A stretch of DNA of 38,479 nt, taken from Roseburia sp. (lineage in GTDB: Bacteria; Bacillota; Clostridia; Lachnospirales; Lachnospiraceae). Of this stretch, positions 14,924 to 24,053 are shown piece by piece (the stretch's first letter is position 1; the number at the start of each line of letters is the position of its first letter). Under the pieces are notes generated by a model that ran no database searches, was not told the origin of the DNA, and saw only the letters and a list, made by a program, of their open reading frames with translations. Made by a program: the position numbers and the translations under genes. The stretch is from contig JAMPFV010000026.1 of NCBI GenBank assembly GCA_023664265.1, forward strand, positions 1-38,479, written 5' to 3'.

Positions 14924-16968
14924 TCGGACGCGCCCTCCTCTCCCGCAAATTCAAAGGCGCAGACCCAGATCGGATTCTCCGCCTGCATCAGGTGATGGCT
15001 TCCCGCCCTTTTCCCCCTGTTGACCTGCAATTGCACCACTTCCGCCTCCCTTATCCAATCCTCCATTGACAGGAGTTCCCTTATCTCGGCAATCGTCTCC
15101 ATGCTGACCGCGTTGAGGACAACGCGCATTCTCGGATTTATCTGTCGAAGCGCCGCCAGAATCTCCCTGAGTCTGCCGCCGCTGCCCCCGATAAACGCGT
15201 GGGTCGCCGGCGGCAGACCCGACAGCCCCTCCGGCGCCGCTGCCGCAACCACGGTTATGTTTTCCAGCCCCGCCTTCTCCTGATTGCGCGCGGTCAGCAA
15301 AGCCGCCTCCCGCTTCTGCTCCACCGCATACACCTGTATATCGTCGGAAAGCCCCGCGATCTCCACCGCGACAGATCCCGTGCCGCTGCCGATGTCATAG
15401 ACCACCGCGCCCTCCCGAAGCCTGAGCTTGCAGATGCTGACCTCCCTGGCCTCCTCCTTCGTCATGGGCGTCTTGTCCCTGATAAATTCCCCGTCCGACA
15501 GCCCGTGCGTCAGACGCCGCTGCTGTGCGTGCGGATTTTTCACAAGGCAGGTGTACAGGCCCTCCTTTGTGAGCGCACGGCACGCCGACGGCGTATACCG
15601 CTCCACCCGCTGTTCCGCGTAGGACAGTTGACAGCCCGCGATAACCTCGCACTCCGTCAGCCCCGCCTCCACAAGCGCCTCTCCCAGACGCCGCACATCC
15701 GCCGCGCCGGAGGTGAGCAGAAAGGTCTTGGGGCTTGTCCGTATCCTGCGCGCAAGGTTGCGCACCGCTTTCCCGTGCATACTGTAGACGGCAGCGTCCT
15801 GCCAACTCTCCCCGACACAGGCCGCCAGATAGGCCACCGAGGAGATTCCCGGCAAGATCTGTACAGAGGCATTCAGGCGCCCCTCCCGTATCTCCTTTCC
15901 CAAGGCCTCATATACGGAACGGCAGCCGCTGTAAAAGCCGCTGTCCCCCGAGAAGAGGACGACCGCCCGCTTACCCCGCGAAAGCGGATCTTTCTCCGCG
16001 AGTTCCCGCAGGCAGGAAATAATCTGCTCTGCCCGATAGCAGGCGCACTTCTCTCCCTTGACGCACAGATGCGCCAGCAGGCGCTCCGCCCCCATCACGA
16101 CATCCGCCTCGTCAATCGCGCGGCGGACCTCCCTTGTCATGCAGTCCGTATGCCCCATTCCGGCCCCTGCTAAAATGACTTCCAGCCGCCCGCTTGTCCG
16201 AAGCGTTTTCCCGCAAAGCGCGCTCAGCCTGTCACAGACCTCCGAAAAGGAGCATCCCTCCTCCTCGGGGCGGCCGATCACAAACAGCCGCGCTCCCGTC
16301 CTTTTCGCCGCCGCTGCCTTCTCCGGATAGCCGCCCGCACCGCCGCTTTCCTTGGTCACCAGACAGGAAATCGCATATTGGCGCAGAACCGCCTCATTCA
16401 TCTCCGCGGTAAAGGGGCCCTGCATGGCGATAATATGTTTTCCGCAGATGCCCTGCTCCATGCAGAGGGAGAGGCTCTCCACGCTCGGAAGCACCCTGAC
16501 GTACAGCCGCTGCCGCAGCGCCTCCGTCCTACAGTATGCCGATAATTCCTTACTGCCAATCGTCAGCAGGATATTTCCCTCCGTATGCGTCAGGGCCTCC
16601 GCACAGGCCTCATTCGTCTCAAAGCAGTCAATTCCCGTCTCCTCTGGCGAAGCGCCGCCCCTTTTCAGCCGCAGATACGGCAGCGTTTCCCCAAACGCCG
16701 CCAACGCCGCCTGAATATTCTCGGTGACCGCCCGCGCAAACGGATGCGTCGCATCCACCACCGCGCAGAACCGCTTCTCCATCAAGAGCGCTTGGATTTC
16801 CTCCCGATTCAGTCTCCCCCGACGCACGGTGGCAAGCGGGTGCGGGGTCAGGACGATTTCACCGTACTCCGTTGCCACGCAGACCGTGTGCGCCAGCCCT
16901 GCCTCCGCAAGCAGCTCCGACAACCGCCGCCCCTCCGTCGTCCCCGCAAATATCAGTATTTCCTTCAT
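14920..16968 (-). CDS. cbiJ/cbiET: CbiJ-CbiE-CbiT triple fusion
   Basis: Three consecutive steps of anaerobic corrin synthesis in one 682-residue chain. Residues 1-258 are CbiJ, cobalt-precorrin-6A reductase: ILIFAGTTEGRRL at the N-terminus, DATHPFA, and LLTIGSKEL. Residues 262-480 are CbiE, the C5-methyltransferase: VILAGAGMGHTDCMT, then LFSGDSGFYSG and LPGISSVAYLA. Residues 495-675 are CbiT, the C15-methyltransferase and decarboxylase: KTPMTKEEAREV, then the AdoMet loop DIGSGTGSV (525-533). CbiE-CbiT fusions (CobL) are well known; adding CbiJ at the N-terminus is less common. The start at 16968 is preferred over in-frame upstream codons because an AGAGGGG site precedes it and it overlaps the cbiH stop as ATGA. 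Confidence 0.93.
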   Translation of the reverse strand: MKEILIFAGTTEGRRLSELLAEAGLAHTVCVATEYGEIVLTPHPLATVRRGRLNREEIQALLMEKRFCAVVDATHPFARAVTENIQAALAAFGETLPYLRLKRGGASPEETGIDCFETNEACAEALTHTEGNILLTIGSKELSAYCRTEALRQRLYVRVLPSVESLSLCMEQGICGKHIIAMQGPFTAEMNEAVLRQYAISCLVTKESGGAGGYPEKAAAAKRTGARLFVIGRPEEEGCSFSEVCDRLSALCGKTLRTSGRLEVILAGAGMGHTDCMTREVRRAIDEADVVMGAERLLAHLCVKGEKCACYRAEQIISCLRELAEKDPLSRGKRAVVLFSGDSGFYSGCRSVYEALGKEIREGRLNASVQILPGISSVAYLAACVGESWQDAAVYSMHGKAVRNLARRIRTSPKTFLLTSGAADVRRLGEALVEAGLTECEVIAGCQLSYAEQRVERYTPSACRALTKEGLYTCLVKNPHAQQRRLTHGLSDGEFIRDKTPMTKEEAREVSICKLRLREGAVVYDIGSGTGSVAVEIAGLSDDIQVYAVEQKREAALLTARNQEKAGLENITVVAAAAPEGLSGLPPATHAFIGGSGGRLREILAALRQINPRMRVVLNAVSMETIAEIRELLSMEDWIREAEVVQLQVNRGKRAGSHHLMQAENPIWVCAFEFAGEEGASE

Positions 16969-17714
16969 GTACCACCCCTCTCCGCGCGATAGCCGCGCCT
17001 CGTTATCAGCCTTCCGTCTATGATCTCCGAGCCCGAGCTTCCGATAAATACCGTGGTGAACATATTGACCTCCCTGTCCCGCAGCGCCCGCAGCGTACAA
17101 AGCTCCGCCCGCGTCCCCGCTCTCCCGATATTTTCCACATAGCCGCAGACGCGCTCCCCCTCGATATCACAAAGCAGAATATCACAGGCGCGCGCCAGAT
17201 AGTCCTTCCTCTTCCTGCTCGAGGGATTGTACAGCACAATGACGAAATCTCCCTGCGCGGCCGCGCGCAGCCGCCGCTCAATGGTCTCCCAAGGCGTGAG
17301 CAGATCGCTCAGACTGATTATACAGAAGTCATGGTTCAGCGGCGCTCCCAGAACGGCCGCCCCGCTGCTCGCCGCGGTGATTCCCGCCACAACACAGAGC
17401 TCCGTCTCCGGATACGCCCGTCCAAGCTCATACATCAGGGACGCCAGCCCGTATATGCCCGCGTCCCCGCTGCAGACCAGCGCCACCCGCTTCCCCCTTT
17501 GCGCCTCCTCAAAACAAAGCCTGCACCGCTCCTCCTCCTGCCGCATGGGCGTGGAGCGCAGCTCCTTTCCCTGAAAGCGTTCCCCGAGCAGCGCCAGATA
17601 CAGGGGATACCCGACAATCACCTCCGACTGCTCCAGCGCCCACAGCGCCTCCCCTGTCATCAGCTCCTCCTTCCCGGGGCCCATTCCCACAATATAAATC
17701 CTGTTTTTCTCCAT
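16965..17714 (-). CDS. cbiH: Cobalt-precorrin-3 C17-methyltransferase (CbiH/CobJ)
   Basis: A 249-residue AdoMet-dependent methyltransferase that methylates C17 and triggers ring contraction. The tetrapyrrole methylase fold is clear: IYIVGMGPGKEELMTGEA at the N-terminus, VALVCSGDAGIYGLASLM (the G-D-x-G loop), VVAGITAASSGAAVLGAPLN, and DFVIVLYNPSSRKR near the C-terminus, which is typical of CobJ/CbiH. Length is normal. It follows cbiG by 57 bases and is coupled to the next gene by ATGA. It lacks the C-terminal Fe-S extension present in some CbiH60 proteins. Confidence 0.93.
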   Translation of the reverse strand: MEKNRIYIVGMGPGKEELMTGEALWALEQSEVIVGYPLYLALLGERFQGKELRSTPMRQEEERCRLCFEEAQRGKRVALVCSGDAGIYGLASLMYELGRAYPETELCVVAGITAASSGAAVLGAPLNHDFCIISLSDLLTPWETIERRLRAAAQGDFVIVLYNPSSRKRKDYLARACDILLCDIEGERVCGYVENIGRAGTRAELCTLRALRDREVNMFTTVFIGSSGSEIIDGRLITRRGYRAERGGT

Positions 17715-17771
17715 CGCTTCCCTGTCCTCCCGCTTTCCTGTATTTCTGTTTCCCGTGCTGCCGCTCCTTTG

Positions 17772-18878
17772 TCAGGCTCCGCCGCGCCTTGCCACCGCAA
17801 TCGTCATGCCGTCCCTCGCGTATTTGGGGGCAATCAGCGTTCCGTCTGCTCCACAGGCCTTTAACGCCGCCCGCTCGCACACGTTTCCCACACCCACCTG
17901 TGCCGCCACAAACGCGGATTCCGCAAAATTCCCCTGCACCGCCCGAAGCTCCTCAGCCGTATAGGTCAGGAACGGGACGCCCGCCCGCCTGCACCATTCC
18001 GCCAGCCCCGCCTCCTCGCGCTTCTGCTCAATGGAGGCGAGCGCGGCAAGCTGCGCGACGGAAATCCCGAGCGTCTCCAGCCGCCCCGCGATAAAGTCCG
18101 CAAGCGCGTCGGCAGTCTTCCCCTTTTTACAACCGACGCCGATAATATAGTCCTTGGGGCACAGCACAATTGCCGCGTCCACAACGGACGCAATGTGTGT
18201 TCCGACCACAGTGTTCACAGCGTCCGTGGCCGGAACGGACGCTGTAATCAGCACGTCAACAAAGCCCGCGGGAGGATACGGCGCCACCCTGACGCCGGCG
18301 GGGATGGCGGCCGCTTCTATCCTATGCTGATATTCCGGCGCTATCGACAGGGTAAGCTCCTCCCCCGCCAACGCCTTTGCGGACACCTTCGCAATCCCCT
18401 CCTTATTGACAATATGGAGATGGTTTTCCTTGGCGAACAAATCTACCGCAAACCGCCCCCGAATATCGGTCGCCGTCGTAATCACGGGCTCCGCGCCTGT
18501 CTGCTGCGCGAGATACAATGCAAGCGCGTTGGCGCCGCCCATATGTCCTGACAGAATCGGGATGACATACCGCCCCGTCTCGTCCATGACAAGCACCGGC
18601 GCATCCCGCAGCTTGTCGGTAAGAAAGGGCGCTATCGCCCTGACCGCAATGCCGCAGGCGCCGATGAACAGCAGGGCATTCCGCTCCCGCAGTTGCGCGC
18701 CCGCCCATGTGCCGACGGGCTCCGATATATATGTGACATTCATGTCATTTTTGCAGGCGCCGCATTTCGTAAACAGGGCGGTTCTTACTTCCATGTCCGC
18801 CGCCCGCTCCAACACGCCCGCAATCCTCTCCGAAAGCCGTTTCCCACTCTCCGTAAAGCTGATAATACTCAGTCTCAT
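17772..18878 (-). CDS. cbiG: Cobalt-precorrin-5A hydrolase (CbiG)
   Basis: This protein of 368 residues opens the delta-lactone and releases acetaldehyde from cobalt-precorrin-5A. The N-terminal part (SIISFTESGKRLSERI) and central region (LLFIGACGIAVRAIAPFL, ILSGHMGGANALALYLAQQ) are the CbiG signature. The C-terminal domain includes IIGVGCKKGKTADALADFI and FLTYTAEELRAVQG, the CbiG_C/CobE fold. The ATG overlaps the cbiF stop (ATGA). It fits between the C11-methyltransferase CbiF, which makes its substrate, and CbiD. Confidence 0.95.
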   Translation of the reverse strand: MRLSIISFTESGKRLSERIAGVLERAADMEVRTALFTKCGACKNDMNVTYISEPVGTWAGAQLRERNALLFIGACGIAVRAIAPFLTDKLRDAPVLVMDETGRYVIPILSGHMGGANALALYLAQQTGAEPVITTATDIRGRFAVDLFAKENHLHIVNKEGIAKVSAKALAGEELTLSIAPEYQHRIEAAAIPAGVRVAPYPPAGFVDVLITASVPATDAVNTVVGTHIASVVDAAIVLCPKDYIIGVGCKKGKTADALADFIAGRLETLGISVAQLAALASIEQKREEAGLAEWCRRAGVPFLTYTAEELRAVQGNFAESAFVAAQVGVGNVCERAALKACGADGTLIAPKYARDGMTIAVARRGGA

Positions 18879-19645
18879 CTCTGTACATCCCCTGTTCCCT
18901 GCCGATACGCCGTCGAGAAGTCCGGCGCGTACAGCCTTGACTTCCCATACTGCCGATGGGCGACCGCGTCCCCGACCAATATCAGAGCGGTTTTCGTGAT
19001 GCCATATGCCGCTGCCGTGTCACACAGCGTTTCGATTGTACAGACACAGGCCTTCTCCTCCGGCCAAGTCGCCTTGTAGACAATCGCCGCAGGCGTCGTG
19101 CGCTCGTAGCCGCCCGCTATCAGCCGCCTGCTCAGCTCCTGCAGCATCCCCGCGCTCAGATAAATCGCCATGGACGTCCGATGCGCCGCAAAGCTCTCGA
19201 TGCTCTCCCGCTCAGGCACCCCCGTTCTCCCCGCCATCCTCGTGATAATCAGGGACTGGGAAACCTCCGGCAGCGTGTACTCGATATTCAGGGACGCCGC
19301 CGCACCAAAGCACGCGCTCACTCCCGGACAGCTCTCATAGGAAATCCCCCGCCTGTCCAGCTCGTCCATCTGCTCCCTGACTGCCCCGTAAATGCTCGGG
19401 TCCCCTGTATGGAGACGGACGGTAGTCTTTCCCGCCGCCTCCGCCTCACACATCAGCGCTGTCACCTCTGCCAGCGTCAGCACCGCGCTGTTGTGTATCT
19501 CACAGTCCTTCCCCGCATAGTCAAGCAGCTCGGGGTTGATGAGCGAGCCCGCATAGATAAGGACATCCGCCCGCTCCAACAGCCGCATTCCTCTGACAGT
19601 TATCAAATCTGCCGCTCCTGTTCCCGCGCCAACAAAATAAACCAT
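18875..19645 (-). CDS. cbiF: Cobalt-precorrin-4 C11-methyltransferase (CbiF/CobM)
   Basis: A 256-residue tetrapyrrole methylase that adds a methyl group at C11. MVYFVGAGTGAADLITVRG is the N-terminal AdoMet site; ADVLIYAGSLINPELL and LHTGDPSIYGAVREQMDEL (GDxSxYG) are diagnostic of CobM/CbiF. YESCPGVSACFGAAASLN and IVYKATWPEEK follow. The ATG at 19645 is chosen over an in-frame upstream extension because the family begins exactly here. The 5' end overlaps the last 43 bases of cbiD. Confidence 0.95.
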   Translation of the reverse strand: MVYFVGAGTGAADLITVRGMRLLERADVLIYAGSLINPELLDYAGKDCEIHNSAVLTLAEVTALMCEAEAAGKTTVRLHTGDPSIYGAVREQMDELDRRGISYESCPGVSACFGAAASLNIEYTLPEVSQSLIITRMAGRTGVPERESIESFAAHRTSMAIYLSAGMLQELSRRLIAGGYERTTPAAIVYKATWPEEKACVCTIETLCDTAAAYGITKTALILVGDAVAHRQYGKSRLYAPDFSTAYRQGTGDVQR

Positions 19646-20733
19646 TCCTTTGCCCCCTCGCTCTTTGCCAATTCCCCATACGCGTTCGCGTACAAAATAC
19701 AATCCGTTTTCAGCCTTCCGCCCGCGCGGTTCTCCATATAATAGCAGATGCGCCGCGCCGCCCTGTCCATGACCTGACGCAGCCTGCCGCTCTCCGCCAG
19801 AATCGGAATCGCCTCCTCCGTGGTCGCGCATGACAGGATTTCGCGGACTTGCGCAGGCTCCACCTGCTCCTGCACGGAAAGCGCCGCAAGCAGCTCCATC
19901 CTGCAATCGGCCTCCTTGGAATGGGTATTCATAATCCCGCCCGCTACCTTAATCAGCTTGCCGATATGCCCTGTCAGAAGCAGTCTGCGAAAGCCAAGCT
20001 CCGCCGCCATATCGATTGTCGCCCCGATGAAATTGCTGCACTTCACGCTTCTGTCCAGATCATAGCCGTAAGTCCGCCGCATAAAGTCCAGCCCGTAATT
20101 GCCTGGGGCGACTGCCACATAGTCAAAGCCCATCGCCCTTCTCTGGCGCAACTCCACCCGAATCGTGTCCAGAAGCGCCTGACTGCTCATCGGCTCCACA
20201 ACGCCGGTGGTCCCCAATATGGAGATACCGCCCACGATTCCGAGCCGCGGGTTAAAGGTGCGCGCGCTCAGCGCTTCCCCCTCCGGCACGGAAATCTCAA
20301 TGAAAAGGCTTCCCCTGTAGTCCACCATCCTGCAGACCTCCAGCACCTCCTTTTTAATCATCTCCCTCGGGACATGATTAATCGCAGCGCTGCCCACAGG
20401 CTGGTCAAGCCCCGGTCTCGTCACCCGCCCTACACCAATTCCGCCCTCAATGACAATCTCCTGCTCGTCAGCCCCGTCATGTGTATGTATATAGGAAACG
20501 CTTGCGTATATCCATGCGCCGGCCGTGACATCCGGATCCTCCCCTCCGTCCTTCTCCACCGCGCAGCTTACCAGAGCCTCCTCACGGTGAATGTCAAGAA
20601 GCGACGCCTTATAGGGAATCCCCTTGGGCGTCTCGACGGTGATGTCCGTCTTTTCCCGCCCCGTCAACAGCATATACGCGGCGGCCTTGGCCGCTGCCGC
20701 CGCACAGCTTCCGGTCGTAAATCCATACCGCAT
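19603..20733 (-). CDS. cbiD: Cobalt-precorrin-5B C1-methyltransferase (CbiD)
   Basis: This enzyme of 376 residues methylates C1 of the corrin ring in the anaerobic route. MRYGFTTGSCAAAAAKAA at the N-terminus and the DGGEDPDVTAG segment are strongly conserved in CbiD; NFIGATIDMAAELG and LLTGHIGKLIKVAGGIMNTH also fit. The ATG at 20733 has a GGGGAG site 5 bases upstream; an ATG at 20748 overlapping the cbiC stop is also possible. Presence of cbiD, cbiG and cbiK marks the pathway as cobalt-early and oxygen-independent. Confidence 0.95.
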   Translation of the reverse strand: MRYGFTTGSCAAAAAKAAAYMLLTGREKTDITVETPKGIPYKASLLDIHREEALVSCAVEKDGGEDPDVTAGAWIYASVSYIHTHDGADEQEIVIEGGIGVGRVTRPGLDQPVGSAAINHVPREMIKKEVLEVCRMVDYRGSLFIEISVPEGEALSARTFNPRLGIVGGISILGTTGVVEPMSSQALLDTIRVELRQRRAMGFDYVAVAPGNYGLDFMRRTYGYDLDRSVKCSNFIGATIDMAAELGFRRLLLTGHIGKLIKVAGGIMNTHSKEADCRMELLAALSVQEQVEPAQVREILSCATTEEAIPILAESGRLRQVMDRAARRICYYMENRAGGRLKTDCILYANAYGELAKSEGAKEWFILLAREQERQI

Positions 20734-20744
20734 TTTCTCTCCCC

Positions 20745-21380
20745 TCACAGTTGATACAGCGCCGCGTTGCAGACAGCCGCGGCAATACTGCTGCCGCCCT
20801 TCCTGCCCCTGTTAATGATATAGGGAATATCCGTCTCCAATATCAGCTCCTTTGCCGCCTCCACATTGACAAAGCCCACCGGAACACCGATGACAAAAGC
20901 CGGCCGCCATGTCCCTTCCCTGAACAGCTCATACAATCGGATTAAGGCCGTCGGTGCATTGCCGATTGCGAAGATGACGGGCTTCTCCATTACTGCCGCC
21001 CGCTCCATGCTCACAGCCGCCCGCGTCATTCCCCGCTCCGCTGCCTCCCGCGCAACCGATTCATCCGCCATAAAGCAGTGCGCCGTGCCGCCGAATTTCG
21101 CAAGCGTTTTTTTGTTGATGCCCGCAAGCGCCATATTAGTGTCTGTCACAATATCCGCGCCGTCTCTTATCAACGCCTTCAACCGCTCAACCGCTCCCGC
21201 CGAGAAGCAGAGCGTCTCGGCATAATCGAAGTCCGCGGAGGTATGTATCACCCGCTTTGTAATCGGCGCCTCCTCCTGCGGAAGGCGGATTCCCCGCTTG
21301 GAAAGCTCCTCCTCAATAAGCTCAAAGCTGCGCCGCTCGATTTCCTCCAGCCGCAGATATTCCAATTTCATATGCTCCAT
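20745..21380 (-). CDS. cbiC: Cobalt-precorrin-8 methylmutase (CbiC)
   Basis: A 211-residue mutase that moves a methyl group from C11 to C12 to give cobyrinate. The conserved active histidine lies in ITKRVIHTSADFDYAE; DTNMALAGINK and GNAPTALIRLYELF are also family motifs, as is VIGVPVGFVNVEAAKE. The ATG at 21380 follows GGGAG by 9 bases; a GTG two codons earlier could also serve. Length is normal. It follows cobD by 24 bases. Confidence 0.94.
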   Translation of the reverse strand: MEHMKLEYLRLEEIERRSFELIEEELSKRGIRLPQEEAPITKRVIHTSADFDYAETLCFSAGAVERLKALIRDGADIVTDTNMALAGINKKTLAKFGGTAHCFMADESVAREAAERGMTRAAVSMERAAVMEKPVIFAIGNAPTALIRLYELFREGTWRPAFVIGVPVGFVNVEAAKELILETDIPYIINRGRKGGSSIAAAVCNAALYQL

Positions 21381-21404
21381 CTCCACACGCTCCCTTTCCC
21401 TGCC

Positions 21405-22418
21405 TCACAGGCTCTCTAACAGGCGCTCGTTCTCCTCTCTGCTTCGCACCGCAATCCGATAAAAGCCCCTGCCTAAGCCCCTGAAATTCCTGCAATCCCT
21501 GATTAAGATCCCCCTCTCCAGCAGACGCTCATACAAGGGCATCTCCGTATACAGCAGGATAAAATTCGCCCTCGAAGGAAATACCTGAAAGCCCTTCTGC
21601 CGCAGTCCCGTCTCCAAGAGCTGTCGCTGCGTCTCGACATAGCGCTCCGTCTCCTGAATAAAGTCCGCCTGTCCCGCGCAGGCGCATCCTGCCTCCTGCG
21701 CAAAGCAGGAGAGATTCCACTCGGGAAGCTGCCGCGCTATCCCCGCAAGCAGCGCGCGGTTCGCGCACACCAGATACCCCAGACGGACCCCGGGAATCGC
21801 AAAGAGCTTCGTAAAGGCCCTGACAAGTATCAGATGATCGAATGCCGCCAACTCGGAAAGCATCGAAAATCCGCCACCGCAAAACTCAATAAAGCACTCG
21901 TCCAGCACTACATAAATCCCCCGCTCCGCGCAATATCGCAGGAGCGCCGCAAGCGCCTCCTTGGAAATCAGCGTCCCTGTCGGGTTGTTGGGATTGGCAA
22001 GGAAGAGCAGCTCTGTCTCCTCCGTCAGCGCCGCACGGATATCCGCTGCCATGCGAAACCCGTTTTCCTGCCGCAGCGCATAATAGATTACCTCTGCCTC
22101 CGCTGCCCCCGCCGCATACTCATACCCGTAAAAGGAGGGCGCCGGTATCACAATCCTCTTCGGCCTGACCGCGCGGACAATCGCGGGAAAAAGCTCCGAC
22201 GCGCCGTTTCCAAAGAGCAGATATTCCTCCGATACCGACAGCAGACCGCCAACCGCCCTTTTGAGCCGCTCCGCCCGTATGTCCGGATATCTGCCGCACA
22301 TTGCAACCGCCGCGTGCAGCGCCGCTTCCACAGCCCTCGGCATCCCGAGCGGATTCACATTCACCGAGAAATCAAGCAAAACCCGATTCCTGTAGACATC
22401 GCCTCCGTGAAGCGCCAT
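21405..22418 (-). CDS. cobD: L-threonine-O-3-phosphate decarboxylase (CobD)
   Basis: A 337-residue PLP enzyme of the class I aminotransferase fold that makes (R)-1-amino-2-propanol phosphate, the linker of the nucleotide loop. HGGDVYRNRVLLDFSVNVNP is the characteristic CobD start; FLANPNNPTGTLI and VLDECFIEF follow, and the PLP lysine is in RAFTKLFAIPGVRLGY. HisC-like histidinol-phosphate aminotransferases are relatives, but the N-terminus and the adjacent CbiB, which attaches the product, point to CobD. An AGGAGG site precedes the ATG at 22418. The gene start overlaps the end of cbiB by 47 bases. Confidence 0.92.
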   Translation of the reverse strand: MALHGGDVYRNRVLLDFSVNVNPLGMPRAVEAALHAAVAMCGRYPDIRAERLKRAVGGLLSVSEEYLLFGNGASELFPAIVRAVRPKRIVIPAPSFYGYEYAAGAAEAEVIYYALRQENGFRMAADIRAALTEETELLFLANPNNPTGTLISKEALAALLRYCAERGIYVVLDECFIEFCGGGFSMLSELAAFDHLILVRAFTKLFAIPGVRLGYLVCANRALLAGIARQLPEWNLSCFAQEAGCACAGQADFIQETERYVETQRQLLETGLRQKGFQVFPSRANFILLYTEMPLYERLLERGILIRDCRNFRGLGRGFYRIAVRSREENERLLESL

Positions 22419-23442
22419 CCTGACCTCCTCCTTCCGCCTGCACTCCGTCTGTGCTATAAAACCGACATAACCGCCATTTGCAGCAGTACGCACACCCCTC
22501 GCACAGCCAGGCGGTGACATACATCAGACGGTTTGCGCGCCTGATATCCTCGTATTCCACCGCGCGCAGCGCATCCCCGATATAGGGCTTGTGAACCACT
22601 CTGCCAAAGTAGGACGCATCCCCCGCAAGCCGTATCCCGAGCGCGCCCGCGCACACCGACTCCGTCTGCGCCGAGTTCGGGCTTGCGTGATTCCTTCGGT
22701 CCCGCTTATAAATCCTGTATGCATTTCTTCCCGAAAAGCAGGGCCCCGACACGAAGGCGGCGGCGAGCATAAAAGCCGCACTGATTCTCGCGGGAAGGAA
22801 GTTCACGAAATCGTCCAGCTTCGCCGCGGCTCTGCCGAAATATAAATACTTCTCATTTTTATAGCCGACCATCGAATCCATGGTATTCACCGCCTTGTAG
22901 AAAAAGCCGAGCATCGGCCCGCCAACCGCCAGATACAGCATCGGCGCAATCACACCGTCAGAGGTATTCTCCGCCATCGTCTCTATCGCCGCCCGGGCGA
23001 TGCCCTGCTCGTCCAGACACGCCGTATCCCTGCCCACAATCATGGAGACCGCCGCTCGGGCCTGCTGCAGATTACCGCGCTTCAGGCATCGGTACACCTT
23101 CATGCTCTCGACCTTTAAGCACTTCGCCGCAAGCGCCTGATACGTCATCACACACTCCACCGCCATCCCCGCATAGGGATGCAGACGATACGCCGCAAGC
23201 AATAAAACTGACACCACTGTCACAACGCATACAGGCACCGACAGCGCCAATACGCGTCCCTGCCAAAGCTCCGCTCTGTCCTTATCGCACGCTTTTCCCT
23301 GCCCGCCTTTCTTGCGCAGGAGCATCTCCATTTTGCTTATCAGCCTCCCTATCAGACGGACAGGGTGCGGGAGGCCATACGGGTCTCCCAGAAGCAAATC
23401 CAGCAAAAAACCGCCAACAAAAGCAATCATATGATATTTCAT
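22372..23442 (-). CDS. cbiB: Adenosylcobinamide-phosphate synthase (CbiB)
   Basis: A membrane protein of 356 residues that joins aminopropanol phosphate to adenosylcobyric acid. MIAFVGGFLLDLLLGDPYGLPHPVRLIG is split here by description only: the DPYGLPHPVRLIG segment is the family hallmark. SMIVGRDTACLDEQGIARAA, ENTSDGVIAPMLY and AVNTMDSMVGYKNEKY also match. Several hydrophobic segments fit membrane insertion. The last 40 or so residues, from about LMYVTAWLCEGC, are cysteine- and glycine-rich and unlike the hydrophobic end of other CbiB proteins; the next frame reads VCVLLQMAVMSVL and stops near 22454, which suggests a frameshift near 22.5 kb. The ATG overlaps the cobC stop (ATGA). Confidence 0.9.
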   Translation of the reverse strand: MKYHMIAFVGGFLLDLLLGDPYGLPHPVRLIGRLISKMEMLLRKKGGQGKACDKDRAELWQGRVLALSVPVCVVTVVSVLLLAAYRLHPYAGMAVECVMTYQALAAKCLKVESMKVYRCLKRGNLQQARAAVSMIVGRDTACLDEQGIARAAIETMAENTSDGVIAPMLYLAVGGPMLGFFYKAVNTMDSMVGYKNEKYLYFGRAAAKLDDFVNFLPARISAAFMLAAAFVSGPCFSGRNAYRIYKRDRRNHASPNSAQTESVCAGALGIRLAGDASYFGRVVHKPYIGDALRAVEYEDIRRANRLMYVTAWLCEGCAYCCKWRLCRFYSTDGVQAEGGGQDGASRRRCLQESGFA

Positions 23443-24053
23443 AGCTTTGCCACAACCTTTATCCCCTCGTTCTCCAAGCGGCACAGATACCCTCTGCCGT
23501 TGGGAACCTGATAGTCAAAATACCGCTCCCCGTCCGGCGCGCTCAGCAGCGCCATGATCGTGCCTCCGTGGACAATCGCCCCCGCCCGAACGGGCGCATC
23601 GGCGTGCGCCTGCGTCCTCCCGCGCAGCTCCCCGCGCATTCGTTCCAAGCCCGCCGCGCACCGCAGCATAAAGGCTCTCCTGCTCTCTCCCTCAGGGAAG
23701 TCCAGCGTCCCGCCGCTGTCAACCCACGCCTGATACGCGGGCTCCGACTTGAGTTCCTCATAATTTCCATACTCAAACCGCCCGAAATCGATCTCCCGCC
23801 ACTCGGGAATCACCGTCGGGACAAGCCGCGGATAAAGAAGCCGCGCCGTCTCCATACACCGCCTCATGGGGCTGACAAACAGGCAGTCCGCCTCCGGATA
23901 ATACCGCCGCGCCTTATAAGCCAGCAGCGCCTCCCTGCCCTCCTCCGACAGCGCCTCGTCCGTGCGCCCCAGATACCGTCCTTCCCTGTTTGCGGGCGTC
24001 GCGCCATGGCGAATCAGCGCAAGCGTCACTTGATTTTCTGAACAATCCCGCAT
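23439..24053 (-). CDS. cobC: Histidine phosphatase, alpha-ribazole phosphatase-like (CobC)
   Basis: A 204-residue histidine phosphatase. The phosphohistidine motif is ALIRHGATPANREGRYLG (RHG), followed by LFVSPMRRCMETARLLYP and the second His in IVHGGTIMALLS. Placed between lower-ligand assembly genes, it is most likely the enzyme that dephosphorylates alpha-ribazole phosphate or cobalamin 5'-phosphate. Phosphoglycerate mutase-like relatives cannot be excluded by sequence alone, but the operon context supports CobC. The first ATG is used; a GGAGG lies 13 bases upstream. It overlaps the short CobU-like gene by 28 bases. Confidence 0.88.
   Translation of the reverse strand: MRDCSENQVTLALIRHGATPANREGRYLGRTDEALSEEGREALLAYKARRYYPEADCLFVSPMRRCMETARLLYPRLVPTVIPEWREIDFGRFEYGNYEELKSEPAYQAWVDSGGTLDFPEGESRRAFMLRCAAGLERMRGELRGRTQAHADAPVRAGAIVHGGTIMALLSAPDGERYFDYQVPNGRGYLCRLENEGIKVVAKL

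Noticed and set aside
15199..16173. Long plus-strand open frames opposite the CbiJ-E-T fusion and other cobalamin genes
   Set aside because: All are Arg/Pro/Ser-rich antisense frames without motifs or ribosome sites, opposite well-identified enzymes.
19646..19906. An 87-residue N-terminal extension of CbiF
   Set aside because: It lies inside cbiD in another frame and the CbiF family begins at the Met at 19645.
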